Source: Diadema setosum (taxonomy: Eukaryota; Echinodermata; Echinoidea; Diadematoida; Diadematidae). From it: a stretch of 64,000 bases of DNA. The notes under the pieces were generated by a model. That model saw nothing but the letters and a program-made list of their open reading frames with translations, searched no databases and was not told the DNA's origin. The stretch is from contig CM067068.1 in NCBI GenBank assembly GCA_033980235.1, positions 34,945,546-35,009,545 of the forward strand, read 5' to 3'. The first letter of the stretch is position 1. Each line of letters starts with the position of its first letter. A program made the translations under genes and the position numbers. Of the stretch, positions 48,104 through 60,127 are shown in pieces.

Positions 48104-49065
48104 CGTCCTAAACGGGTTAATCACAATTTCTAGTATGATGACGTCATCATATATCAAAACCATCACATGGATTTGAGAGGCAAATGTTCAAAGTACAACA
48201 TATCTGAATTTGGGATAATATTGAGCTTAAACAACAGAGATACGAGCAAATGAATGTCAGAAACAGTATCTCAAAAAAATCAATTCCACTTTTTTTTTAT
48301 AAAATGACGATTTGATGACGTCATCGCGCTTTCCTGGCAATATTGATACTTGGAATGTTATTTACAATTCATATGCTTTTGTAATATGCAATAGAAATAT
48401 AGGGTCAACGGACGATTTAAAGAGCTATGACGAAATAAACAAAGACATGTTTTGTCACTATATTTGCAGAAAGACGCGCGTGCAGAATTTCAACTTTGAC
48501 GCCTGTGCATTCCTTTGTTATGGGTCAAAATCGATCGGAAATCAATGGATACTGTTACTCAAAGTATCAGGAATCCAAATCAGTCAAAAAAATTGCATTT
48601 CCATGTTTCTTACGAGCTCTGCCCGCGAAATTGCGCGGACGGACGCGCACGCGAGAAAATGTTTGAAACGCTTATAGTTGTCTGAAACTTCGAGATTTCC
48701 CATTGGGAAGTCGTTTTGAGCCTTTTAAAATTTTGACGCGCGCTTACGCGCGCCTAATGATGACCTGGGTAACTAGCGTTAGGAAGCAAGATAGAGCGTG
48801 ACCTGAACTTTATGTCCAGCGAAAATGATACAGAAATGACATCTAGTTATGAAGTTATGATTGATCATGTGACAAGGTCCGAAAATCACAAAATGGCGCC
48901 TAGATGACGTCATAGATATGTTACTGTCATGAAAACCTTATTGTGGCTAGATATTGTTATGAGACATGTTGACTGAAAATGTCATGTCATTCCGTGGTGT
49001 CATTGTTGAGATATTGACGACACAAAATGTGGCAGAAAGAAAGAAGAATAAAAAACGAGATATGA

Positions 49066-49089
49066 AACTCGTCACACTGAAGACGAGTT
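49066..49089. repeat. Boundary hairpin 4
   Basis: Identical in stem and loop (ACACTGAA) to hairpin 2. Confidence 0.8.
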
Positions 49090-49314
49090 AGGTGATACGC
49101 TTGGGTTCATCAGATGTCGGTCATCCGTGATCGACAAAGAAAAGAATGTAATATAGCACATTGAAGTTATAATGACATACTTAGTTGAACTTTTTTGGGC
49201 CTACATTATTCAGATCACATTTGTTTTTCTGTCACACAAACTAAGTGGAAATTCTGTGCGTGTGCGACTAAGTCGATTTACGGACTTTTTGAGTACGTAC
49301 AGTGCATAAACTTA

Positions 49315-49914
49315 GACCCCGTTTACGGTGCGGGGCTGGGCCGAGCCGCGGCCGAGCCGCGGCCAAGGCCAACCTCAATTGCGAGGCCGAGCCCCGCAAT
49401 TTAGTCCATTTACACTGCCAGGCTCGGCCGCATTTTTTATTCAAACCTTTCAATATTTTGTCGTAGTGGCGCTCTACTTTTAAACAAACGCAATTTGGTA
49501 TTGTCTGGTTTTCAGATCCTTTGCCAACTGAATTCCATGGCGACGAAGTCGCCGTTCGGGCAAAGGCCTTTGCCGAAGGAGAAAATCCTTTGCAGGACAA
49601 AACCACCTTAAACTATCCTAGTTTTCGACGTTAAACTGGTTAATATCCTGAATAGCGAAATAGTACAGGCGAGGGTTTGGAAGCCAGACTAAAATTGGCC
49701 GCGCATTTAGCCCAGTTTGCGCTTACACTGAGAAAAAGGCCGGGCGCGACCGCGGCTCGACCGCCGCCGAGACCACCTCCAGAGCGTGGCATAATGCAAG
49801 GCCAATTTTGGCCCCGCATTTGGCCTTTTGCGCGTTTACACCGAAATGAAGGTGGGCTCGGCGCGGCCGAGCCGCGGCCGAGCCGCGGCCGAGCCTCGCA
49901 CTGTAAACGGGGTC
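49315..49914. mobile_element. GC-rich TIR element M4
   Basis: About 600 bp; same flanks as M3 (ACTTA left, CAAG right). Small differences from M3, such as an extra GAGCCGCGGCC near the right end, show separate evolution after unit duplication. Confidence 0.85.
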
Positions 49915-52403
49915 CAAGCGATCCTCGGCACGTACAAATAAAATATGACAATTAAGTGTTTATAACCATCCTGGCATTAACAGTGGCCTTTTAAAGCATG
50001 ACCTTTGACCATTATTTACATAACCAATATGACTCCCTCTAAGCTTGCTATTACAATGCTCAGTTCAGAGATCTCTTACAGCTATATACAAGCCTGTGAG
50101 ATTTACCAGCATTAAAACCAATGAAGCCTCCGATACAAAACAAGGGATATAGAGCAAGGGAGTCTGTTTACATGAGAATGTGATTTATCCTCGACGAAAG
50201 TGATACCTCAATTAAAGAGAAAAGGGCAAAAGAAAAATGGGCCAAACGTACGGCTCCAGCGAAAGAGACATCGCCTTTAACCATGTAACTATAGGTCTCC
50301 TCTAACTAAGAGTACACTTTGAACGTAAGCTTAAACGTGAATGATAATTTATGACGATCTCACGTGATCGACACACATTCAAAGGGGACAGTTAGAAGTG
50401 GAAGGAGTGCTTAATCGTTTCATTAATTCCTAATCAATGACACCCCTACTATAGGCATATCATAATTTCTCACCTAAAATCAATGGTCTATAGGACTCAT
50501 GCACCATTACTTGTATCGTGCATAAACTTTGTTTTTTAAGCTTTCAGTGAAACGTGTCATAACATAATTCTGTAATTCCATCGGCAGTGATTGATATAAT
50601 AAAGAAGAAAGATATATCACCGTATTGAACGCTTAGAAACTAACGGGGGGGGGGGTATTATAGCATGATACTCGGTTCTTTACTGCCCACATGCCAACAA
50701 CATCCATTACCCACGGCTACGCATAGCGAAACAGCCATGGCGAAAATAAAACTTTGTTTTCTCGTAGGCAGAATGAAACAGAACCTCGTCAAACACACTT
50801 TTATTGGCAGGGATGGACATGAAAAAGTTCATTACTAATACTAAACAGCGTATGCATTCCATTCATGTGGCGCGAGATACCTCTATAGCAACATAAAGCC
50901 TGTCTTCAACTCCGTTGGTCGAACAATGACAACCTGAAATTTCAAAGAGATGAGCGAGACGCTATATACACCTGGCCTAGAGTTAATTTATTCAGTTCTC
51001 ATTCCTACCTCAAGTTGGGTTATGTTATTGTAATCATTCCCATCTGCAGTATAACAAAACCAAAGTGAGGGAAAGGGGGAGAGAAAAACGAGAGGTGGCA
51101 AAAGGAAAACTGCAAGCACAACTGCAATCCATATAATTGCGTGTGACAAGTGAAGCAAATGTATTAGTTGTTATAGCAGTGTTTTATAAGCATAAACTGG
51201 CAAATAGACAGACCATGTCAAATATAAAAACCATCAATTTAATGTATGAGAAGATGGTAAACAAGATGTATTGAAACTGTAACTAAATCGCTGCTTTTCT
51301 ATTCGGTCACGGAACGTCCAACTTTATATTCAACAAAAAAAAAATGTTAGGGGAAAGAAACAAATTTAGATATAACATTCTTGAATTAAAAACAAGAAAA
51401 AGAAAATGCCCACGTCAGGATTTAAAAAAAAAAACAACAACAACAACGCCGCACGAACATGCATTATATTCTAGATGGGAATACGGTCTTGATGCAAAGG
51501 TCCAATGATTGTCTCATTACTTTAAAAGCAATCTATGGTTCCCTTACCATCACCAGTACCACACTACAATGACGTCTCTAAAATCAATGGTAGCACATTT
51601 ATCATTGCATCGTGCATTAACTCCCTTTTCCTAAACTACCAGTAGAACGTGTCATATTATATTGTGTATTTCGATCAGTAGTGACTGACTTTAAAGAAGA
51701 AAGATAATGCAAAAAATTGAACGCTTACCACATTGCTTATAGGGCTATTCCAGTTTGGTACAGATCTGTTCTATTCTCCCAGATGCCAACAACATATGTC
51801 ACCTATGGCTGAACTAGTGAAACAACCATGACGAAAATAAACGACAGAGAACCCCGTCATAATCACTACACTTGGAAAGGTGTTGCCCGAAATTCCTCAT
51901 TATGAAGCAATATCACGTCACTTCCTTCCTTGCCTGTCTTTAACTCCGTCATTTGGTCAAACAATAACAACCTGGAATTCCAAAGAGATAAGCGAGACGC
52001 CATGCACCTGGACTAGAGTTAATTAATTCAGTTCCCATTCCTGTTAATTATGTAAACGTACACGTTCCTAAATATCCTGCTACATATAACAAGAACAAAT
52101 GAAGAGAAAAGGAAAGAGAAAACGAATGGTGGCGAGCGGGGTACTGTTTTAATTCAAGGGGCAATTTACAACATTACGTGTGACAAAATTAATGAAGCAA
52201 ACCCAACCTCCAAACTCCAATACAAAACAAGGGAAATAGAGTAGCTGTGTCCGTGACATCAGAGTGAAGCTGAACTGCAGGAAAAAAAAAGAAAACAAAT
52301 AAAAGGAAAAAGTCCTGCGGGACTCGATTAACTTCTCTCCTTTCGGTCGGGCATTATAAACACGCAGCGTGCTAAGCAAATCTGCCACACGGAAGATCCG
52401 AAG
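49915..52403. repeat. Array module C, copy 3
   Basis: Very close to copy 1 over its full length. Its G run is 11 (50645-50655) instead of 18, and a CAAAACAACAAC expansion lies near 51430. Confidence 0.75.
52312..52403 (-). pseudogene. tRNA-like cassette d3
   Basis: Nearly identical to d1 including the AA insertion in the B-box; one substitution in CTCCTTTCGG. Confidence 0.45.
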
Positions 52404-53160
52404 ATCTTGTGCGAAACTTAAATATATCTATGTATGCTATACATTGATATTCAGTTTTTTTGGCTATATACGTCAAGTGACTGATAGCGCTATTCAACTT
52501 CCCACGAGTGGCCGCGTGGATTCGATCAATATACAGTTACAAAGATAAATCGGGAATCGTTTCAACCAGATTCCATTCTCATTTTCAGTGATCGACAACG
52601 AAAATAATGTTAAGTAGCGACTTGAAGTAATATTGAGAAATGTTTGTGAAGTCCAATTCTTTATACAGTCCTACATAATTCAGATGAAATTGTTTCTGTC
52701 ATGCAACTAATTGAAAATTTCGTTTGGTGTCGGCGTGTCCAAGCAAGTTGATTGGAAAGGATATGTGAATGAATATTTACCAATAGGTCTTTATATTGCA
52801 AAAAAAAAACAACAACAAAAAATCAAACATGGCCATGCGGTCTTTTAAGAGTCATCTTCACTTTAACATTTGTAATTTCAAGTCCAAGTTGCCTGTCAAA
52901 GCTATGTGGTCTCAAACACAAAACAAAGGGATATTGTGTGGGTGTGTGTGTGTGTGTTTGTGTGTGTTTGTGTGTGTGTTTGTGTGTACGTTTACATGAA
53001 AACGTGATTTCTACATGGACGAAGGTGAATACTCCATAAAAGGAAAAAAGCAAAAGATATAAGTATTTTGTTTCGTGCTCTTAGGGGGTTCGAACCCGTA
53101 CGTGTGCAACCTCACGTCTCTTGTGACGTCGCCTTTATCCTCTCGGCCATGTACGTCTTG
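52404..53160. repeat. Array module a', copy 3
   Basis: The TG tract at about 52937-52987 is interrupted by GGG and TTT, unlike the purer tracts in copies 1 and 2. Confidence 0.65.
53075..53160 (-). pseudogene. tRNA-like cassette a6
   Basis: B-box GGTTCGAACCC with CCC just after it on the minus strand; A-box TGGCCGAGAGG; stem ACGTC/GACGT with loop ACAAGA. Confidence 0.55.
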
Positions 53161-53214
53161 ACGAGAAAATATGAGGAACGTAAGCTTATATGTGAAAGAT
53201 GATTCAGGAATCGT

Positions 53215-54572
53215 TTTGTCCACATTCCATTCTCATTTTCAGTTTTTAGCTGCAAAATTATCAACCTGATGAGATTTGAAAAAATAAAATGCATGATTAC
53301 TGCAGCTTATTGTCTGAGCTACCACATACTTACGTTTCAGAGGAAATGGAGCAAAATCAGCTGAATTAAAGGTGCTTAAACGTTGTCAAGTCAATGCATG
53401 GTTAAAAAAAAAATCACCTTCCATAGACATAACACGTCAACTTGTCTGATTTTGAGTCTTTACCTTTAATCACAATTTGAAGTATGATGGTAAGTCTTCT
53501 CGAACTAAGAGTGTGGAACGTATACCTTCTACGTGAAAGGTGAATCATGACGATCACCCGTGACTGACACATCTTCAAAGGGATCAGTTATTAGAAGTGG
53601 AAGCCCTCGTGCCAAGATAATATTGTCTCAGCAATTCCAAAGCAATGATACCCTTACATTAATTTAGGTATACCATAATTTCCCTCTGAAATCAATGGTA
53701 TTATTCATGTACAATTGCTTGCCTTGTCCACAAACTTTGCTTTACAAACTTTCAGTGCAATGTGTCATAACATAATTCTGTAACTCCATTAGCAGTGATT
53801 GACTACATAAATAAAGATATATCAATTGAACGCTTAGCGCGTATAACTAAGGGGAATTTTAGCCTGATGCTCTGTTGTTCACTGCTCAGATACCAACAAC
53901 ACTCATCACCTACGGTTACGTATAGAGAAATAGCCATGGCGAAAATAAGGTTTTCCTTTTCTTTGGCAGATAGACACACAACCCCTTTAAACACACTATT
54001 ATTGACATGGAGGGACAAGAAAAGGTTCATTACTACTACTAAACAGTGATGCCTTCTACTCATGTGGCACAAGATACCTCTATAGCAACATAAAACCTGT
54101 CTACAATTCCGTTCTTGGGTCAAACAATAACAACCTGGAATTTCAAAGAGATGAGCGAGACGCCATACACCTGGCCTAGAGTTAATCTATTCAGTTGCCA
54201 TTCCTGCTCCAGTTGAGTTATGTAAATTATTTTCCGACCTGTCTTGTGCAGTGTAACATGAACAAACGTAGAAAAAAGGAAAGAGAAAACGAAAGGTGGC
54301 AAGCGGGGCACTGTATACCAAGGGCAATTTACAACATTACACGTATGATAAATGAAGCAAATCCAACCTCCAGCCTGCGACAAAAAAAAAAGGGGGGGAA
54401 TTGAGTGACTGTGTGTTGTGGGGTAATGACATCGGAATGAAGCTGAACTGCCAAACGAAAAACAAAGAAAGAGAGAGAGAGAAAAATAATAGCGTCCTGC
54501 GGGTCTCGAAGGTAGTGCATAATGACCATAGAGCGCGCTAAGCGACTATAAAGCCACACGGCTGTCCCGAAG
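53215..54572. repeat. Array module B, copy 4, with R-head
   Basis: Full length apart from a small deletion inside cassette b7. Confidence 0.7.
54494..54572 (-). pseudogene. tRNA-like cassette b7, internally deleted
   Basis: About 13 bases between the anticodon-like arm and the T-arm are missing, leaving only TTCGAGACCC of the B-box. The arm is also mutated (CTAT against ATGCA). Confidence 0.5.
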
Positions 54573-54843
54573 ATTGGATGTGAAATTCATATCTTTATAT
54601 CATTTACAACATGAAAAGGTTCATTACTACTACTAAACAGTGATGCCTTCCATTTATGTGGCACAAGATACCTCTATAGCAACATAAAACCTGTCTACAA
54701 CTTCGTTATTGGGTCAAACAATAACAACCTGGAATTTCAAAGAGATGAGCGAGACGCCATACACCTGGACTAGAGTTAATCAATTCAGCTCCCATTCCTG
54801 CCAGTTATCTAAACGTACATGTTCCTACCTATCCTGTTACAAT

Positions 54844-55618
54844 AGTTACGTTCAGACGGCAGGCCCTAACCTCGAGGTTAGGAAACCTCGAGGTTTAGCT
54901 CTTGCCCCCTAACTACGACGTGTGTCCACACGACGAATCTTAACCTCGAGGTTACGAAACCTCGAGGTAAAGCTTCTGCCCCCCGTAACTACGAGTGGGT
55001 CCCACTCGATGTTAAAACCACAAAACCGGAAGTTTCAGCCTACACTGTTAACAAGACGTCTATTTATTCTTTAGTCCAACCCTGTCGGACTCGCTTCAGG
55101 TACTTTTGTTCTCTGTCATGGTATGCAGAGATAGCACTGCACTGATGACTTTATGCCTTTATGAAGATATTCGTCGAAAACATTTTTTTAGCGTCGGAGA
55201 AGAATATAGAATACAGTAGCGAGTTCGACGTGTTCAGTTTCAGAGATCAAGCGCATGGGAAGAAAAGATGATGTTGTTGTGTCGTGCGTCATAGGTTTTT
55301 CCACGTGTAGTGTATTTGTGGTGTACGTTTGGGAGGTTGACCCGGAAGCAGAGGGAAATTGTGGGGGCTGGAGTTTACGGCGAGGTCACTCTTAACTTCG
55401 AGTTCGTTGTTTTTTGTGTCCACACGGTGCTTAACTACGAGTGGGGACCCCCCGCGGCTCGTGGTTAGAGCGCTAACCATAAGATTTCTCGTAGCTCGAA
55501 ACATCGACCAAACCTCGAGGTTTGCTAACTACGAGTGCGTCTTCACGGTCCCTAACTACAAGCTCTAACCTCGAAGTTTCCTAACTTCGAGGTTAAGGGC
55601 TCCCGTCTGAACGTAACT
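54844..55618. mobile_element. 775-bp palindrome-rich TIR element
   Basis: The termini AGTTACGTTCAGACGG and CCGTCTGAACGTAACT are perfect 16-bp inverted repeats. AAT is duplicated (54841-54843, 55619-55621), and the empty paralogues confirm the 3-bp length. Subterminal zones on both sides repeat AACCTCGAGGTT and CTAACTACGAG. The middle (about 55030-55330) is unique. No transposase. Its design (3-bp duplication, subterminal palindromes, CGTTCAGACGG terminus) parallels the GC-rich TIR family, which suggests the same superfamily. Confidence 0.85.
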
Positions 55619-55877
55619 AATATAACAAGAGCCAATGAAGAGAAAAGGAAAGAGCAAACGAAAGGTGGCAAGCGGGACACTGTAACAAGGGGCAATTTAC
55701 AACATTAAGTGTGACAAAATTAATGAAGCAAACCCAATGTCCAAACTCCAATACAAAACAAGGGAAATAGAGCAGCCGTGTTCACGGGTTACGTACACTT
55801 AATAAAATAATATGATAAATGACATCGGAGTAAAGCTGAATTGCCGAAAAAAACAAGAAAAAGAAAAAACGGGAAAA

Positions 55878-55966
55878 ATCCTGCGGGAGTCGAACTTCTC
55901 TCCTTCCGGTATGGCATTATGAACACCCAGCGCGCTAAGCGATTACGCCACACGGCTGTCCTGAAG
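55878..55966 (-). pseudogene. tRNA-like cassette b2-4
   Basis: The best-preserved b2 copy: D-arm-like GGCGTAATCGCTTAGCGCGC, GTTCATAATGCC, B-box AGTTCGACTCC, then a T5 run directly after CGCAGGA. Confidence 0.55.
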
Positions 55967-56104
55967 ACCGACTGCGAAACTTAAATGTATAATAATACTG
56001 TCGTGACTGGCTGACTTGTGATGGCGCTATTCAACTTCTCACAAGTGGCAGCGTGGATTCGATCAATATACAGTTGCAAAGATAAATTGGGAATCGTTCT
56101 GTAC

Positions 56105-57285
56105 AGATTGCATTCTCATTTTCAGTTTTAAACTACTAAATTATCAACCTAATGAGGAGATTTGAAAACATAAAATGCACGATTACTAAAGCTTATTGTC
56201 TCAGCTACAACATACGTATGTTTCAGAGGAAATGGAGCAAAATCAAATGAGGTAAAGGTGCTTAAACGTTGTCAAGTCAATGCATGGTTTTAAAAAAAAT
56301 CACCTCCCATAGACATAACACGTAAACTTGTCTGATTTTGAGTCTTTACCTTTAATCACAATTTCTAGTATGATGACGTCATTATATTTCAAAACCATCA
56401 CATGGACTTGAGAGGCAAATGTTCAAAGTACAACATATCTGAATTTGGGATAATATTGAGCTTAAACAACAGAGATACGAGCAAATGAATGTCTGAAAGA
56501 GTACCTGAAAAAAATCAATTCCACTTTTTTTATTTAAAATGACGATATGATGACGTCATCGCGTGTTCCTGGCAATATTGATACTTGGAATGTTATTTAC
56601 AATTCATATACTTTTGTAATATGCAATAGAAATATAGGGTCAACGGACGATTTAAAGAGCTATGGCGAAATAAACAAAGACATGTTTTTTCACTATATTT
56701 GCAGAAAGACGTGCACGCGGAATTTCAACTTTGACGCCAGTGCATTCCTTTGTTATAGGTTGAAATCGATCGGAAATCTATGGATATTGTTACTCAAAGT
56801 ATAAGGAATCCAAATCAGTCAAAAAAATTGCATTTTCATGTTGCTTACGGGCTCTGCGCGCGAAATTGCGCGGACGGACGCGCACGCGAGAAAATGTTTG
56901 AAACGCTTAAAATTGTCTGAAACTTCGAGATTTCCCATTGGGAAGTCGTTTTGAGCCTTTTAAAAATTTGACGCGCGCTTACGCGCGCGTAATGATGACC
57001 TGTGTAACTAGCGTTAAAAAGTAAGATAGAGCGTGACCTGAACTTCATGTCCACCGAAAATGATACAGAAATGTCATCTAGTTATGAAGTTATGATCGAT
57101 CATGTGACAAAGTCCGAAAATCACAAAATGGCGCCTAGATGACATCATAGATATGTTACTGTCATGAAAACCTTATTGTGGCTAGATTTTGTCATGAGAC
57201 ATGTTGACTGAAAATGTCATGTTATTTCGTAATGTCATTCTTGAGATATTGACGACACAAAATGTGGCAGAAAGAAAGAAGAATA
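56105..57285. repeat. Array module R, copy 5
   Basis: TGACGTCA at about 56375 and 56551; the third site is mutated to TGACATCA near 57141. The CpG patch is complete. Confidence 0.75.
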
Positions 57286-57299
57286 AAAACGAGATATGA

Positions 57300-57320
57300 A
57301 ACTCGTCACGCTGACGAGTT
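57300..57320. repeat. Boundary hairpin 5
   Basis: Stem unchanged; 5-nt loop ACGCT. The short loop is shared only with hairpin 1, which also precedes a short A-R unit. Confidence 0.8.
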
Positions 57321-57384
57321 AGGTGATACGCTTGGGGTCATCAGGTGTCGGTCATCTGTGATCGACAAAGAAAAGAATGTGATA

Positions 57385-58050
57385 TAGGCACCTTGAAGTT
57401 ATATTGAGCGTGCATGCAAAACCGTTTTTCTAACCACTCGGCCACGGGACATCCCCTGAAATGGTAAGGCAAAAAAGAAATGTATAGATATTACAGGGGG
57501 GAAAAGTCAATGCCCACTCAACCATCGTGGCCGCGTGAACATGTATTGCATTGATAGACGGAAATGCGGCCTTGTAACGACTGATGTCGCTATGCCATTT
57601 CTGGGAACTTGGGGAAAAATACGCGCCGTAGACATAAAGCCTATAATCGGCTGGTTTTGATACCTTGCCTTTAATCACAATTTTCAGTGTGATGACGTCA
57701 TCAAAGTACAAAACAATGACATGGTCTTGAAAGACAATTGTTCAAAGTACAACACCTCCGTCGTCGTCATTACATACTATGATCGGTTTGACAAAGTCAG
57801 CCTGCAAAATTTTGCAGCAGTCGAAGCAATGTGGTCTCCAACACAAAAAAGAGGGATATGGTGTGTGTCTGTGTGTGTGTATAGGTGCGTTTATATACGA
57901 ACGTGATTTCTACATGGACGAATATATAATACAAATTGAAGAAAAAAGAGTAAAATAAAAAAAAAAAATTGTTTCGTGATCTTGTGGGGTTCGAACCCGC
58001 AACCTCACGTCTCTGAGACGGCGCCTTTAACCACTCGGCCATACGTCTCG
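57385..58050. repeat. Array module A, copy 4
   Basis: Nearly identical to copy 1 over its length, including the short TG tract. The M2 site is empty near 57583. Copies 1 and 4 each start a ~2-kb unit that lacks modules C, B and B2. Confidence 0.75.
57976..58050 (-). pseudogene. tRNA-like Pol III cassette a7
   Basis: Twin of a1: A-box TGGCCGAGTGG, B-box GGTTCGAACCC, and a T-run of 2+9 following on the minus strand. Differs from a1 by GAGG for GGGG after the anticodon-like arm. Confidence 0.65.
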
Positions 58051-58104
58051 GCGAGAAATATGAGGAACGTAAACTTATGTATGTGAAAGCTGAATCGGGA
58101 ATCG

Positions 58105-59275
58105 TTTTGTCCACATTCCATTCTCATTTTCAGTTTTAAACTGCAAAATTGTCAACCTGATGATGAGATTTCAAATAATAAAATGCACGATTACTGAAGC
58201 TTATTGTCTCAGCTACAACATACTTAAGTTTCAGAGGAAATGAAGCAAAATCAGCTGAGATAAAGGTGCTTAAAAGTTGTCAAGTCAATGCATGGTTTAA
58301 AAAAAAATCACCTCCCATAGACAATACACGTAAACTTGTCCGATTTTGCATCTTTACCTTTAATCACAATTTAAAGTATGATGACGTCATCAAATTTCAA
58401 AACCATGACTTGGACCTGAAAGGCAAATGTTCAAAGTACAACATATCTGAATTTGGGATAATATTGAGCTTAAACAACAGAGATACGAGCAAATGAATGT
58501 CAGAAACAGTACCTCAAAAAAATAATTCCACTTTTTTGATTTCAGATGATGATATGATGACGTCATAATGTATTTAGGGAAATCTTGATACTTGAAACGT
58601 TATTTTCAATTCATATGCTTTTGTAATATGCAATAAAAACATAGGGTCACCTGACGTTTTAAAGAGCTATGGCGAAATAAACAAAGACATGTTTTTCGCT
58701 ATATTTCCACATAGACGCGCACACGAAATTTCAACTTTGACGCCAGCGCATTCCTTTGTTATAGGTCGAAATTGATCGGAAATCAATGGATATTGTTACT
58801 TAATGTATCAGGAATCCAAATCTGTCAAAAAATGTGCATTTTCATGTTGCTTACGCGCACTGCGCGCGGAAATGCGCGGACGGACGCGAACGCGCGGAAC
58901 GCTTAAAATTGTCTGAAACTTCGAGATTTCCCATTGGGAAGTCGTTTTAAGCATTTAAAAACTTTGACGCGCGCTAATGCGCGCGTAATGATGTCCTAGG
59001 TAATTAGCATTAAAAAGTAAGATAGAGCGTGACCTGAACTTTATGTCCAACGAAAATGATACAGAAATGACCTTTAGTTATGAAGTTATGATCGATCATG
59101 TAACATGGTCCGAAAATCACAAAATGGCGCCTAGATGACGTCATAGATATGTTACTGTCATGAAAACCTTATTGTGGCTAGATATTGTCATGAGACATGT
59201 TGACTGAAAATGTCATGTTATTCCGTCATATCAATGTTGAGATATTCACGACACAAAATGTGCCAGAAAGAAAGA
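58105..59275. repeat. Array module R, copy 6
   Basis: Close to R copy 1 (shares TTTTTCGCTATATTTCCACATAG and CAGATGATGATATGATGACG). TGACGTCA at about 58383, 58559 and 59137. Confidence 0.75.
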
Positions 59276-59289
59276 AGAACGAGATATGA

Positions 59290-59313
59290 AACTCGTCACA
59301 CTGAAGACGAGTT
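59290..59313. repeat. Boundary hairpin 6
   Basis: Stem and 8-nt loop as in hairpins 2 and 4, which also precede a GC-rich TIR element and module C. Confidence 0.8.
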
Positions 59314-59538
59314 AGGTGATACGCTTGGGGTCATCAGATGTCGGTCATCCGTGATCGACAAAGAAAAGAATGTAATATAGCACATTGAAGTTATAATGAG
59401 ATACTTCGTTGAACTTTTTTGGGCCGACATTATTCAGATCACATTTGTTTTTCTGTCACACAAACTAAGTGGAAATTCTGTGCGTGTGCGACTAAGTCGA
59501 TTTACGGACTTTTTGAGTACGTACAGTGCATAAACTTA

Positions 59539-60127
59539 GACCCCGTTTACGGTGCGGGGCTGGGCCGAGCCGCGGCCGAGCCGCGGCCAAGGCCAACCTC
59601 AATTACGAGGCCGAGCCCCGCAATTTAGTCCGTTTACACTGCCGGGCTCGCCCTCACTTTTGATTCAAACCTTTCAATATTTTGTCGTAGTGGCGATCTA
59701 CTTTTAAACAAACGCAATTTGGTATTGTCTGGTTTTCAGATCCTTTGCCAACTGAATTCCGTGGCGACGAAGTCGCCGTTCGGGCAAAGGCCTTTGCCGA
59801 AGGAGAAAAACCTTTGGAGGACAAAACCACCTTAAACTATCCTAGTTTTCGACGTTGAAGTGGTTAATATCCTGAATAGCGAAATAGTACAGGCGAGGGT
59901 TTGGAAGCCAGACTAAAATTGGCCGCGCATTTAGCCCAGTTTGCGCTTACACTGCGAAAAAGGCCGGGCGCGACCGCGGCTCGACCACGGCCGAGACCAC
60001 CTCCAGAGCGTGGCCTAATGCGAGGCCAATTTTGGCCCCGCATTTGGCCTTTTGCGCGTTTACACCGAAATGAAGGTGGGCTCGGCGCGGCCGAGCCGCG
60101 GCCGAGCCTCGCACTGTAAACGGGGTC
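59539..60127. mobile_element. GC-rich TIR element M5
   Basis: 589 bp; flanks equal those of M3 and M4. It differs by CTCGCCCTCAC near 59646 where M3 has CTCGGCCGCAC. Confidence 0.85.

Larger units (their letters stand above)
37476..48116. mobile_element. piggyBac-like 10.64-kb non-autonomous insertion
   Basis: The left end CCCGTTTAGGACG (37476-37488) and the right end CGTCCTAAACGGG (48104-48116) are perfect 13-bp inverted repeats. TTAA is present on both sides (37472-37475, 48117-48120) but only once in empty paralogues. A TTAA duplication with short TIRs beginning CCC is diagnostic of the piggyBac superfamily. No transposase is present: the longest open frame inside is ~116 codons with no recognisable domain. 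Most of the interior is three direct ~3-kb repeats. The size is very large for a non-autonomous piggyBac element. Confidence 0.85.
37220..49045. repeat. Array module R, copy 4, split by 10.6-kb insertion
   Basis: The head (37220-37475) and the tail (48117-49045) join at TTAA. Copies 2, 3 and 5 give the uninterrupted CCTTTAATCACAATTTCTAG at this point. TGACGTCA lies at about 48140, 48316 and 48907 in the tail. Confidence 0.8.
54580..55966. repeat. Array module B2, copy 4, split by 775-bp insertion
   Basis: Left part to 54843 and right part from 55619 join perfectly when compared with copies 1-3. Ends in cassette b2-4. Confidence 0.75.

Noticed and set aside
55289..55568. Overlapping ~70-codon frames on both strands in the 775-bp element
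   Set aside because: Frames are antiparallel shadows in palindromic sequence with no domain.
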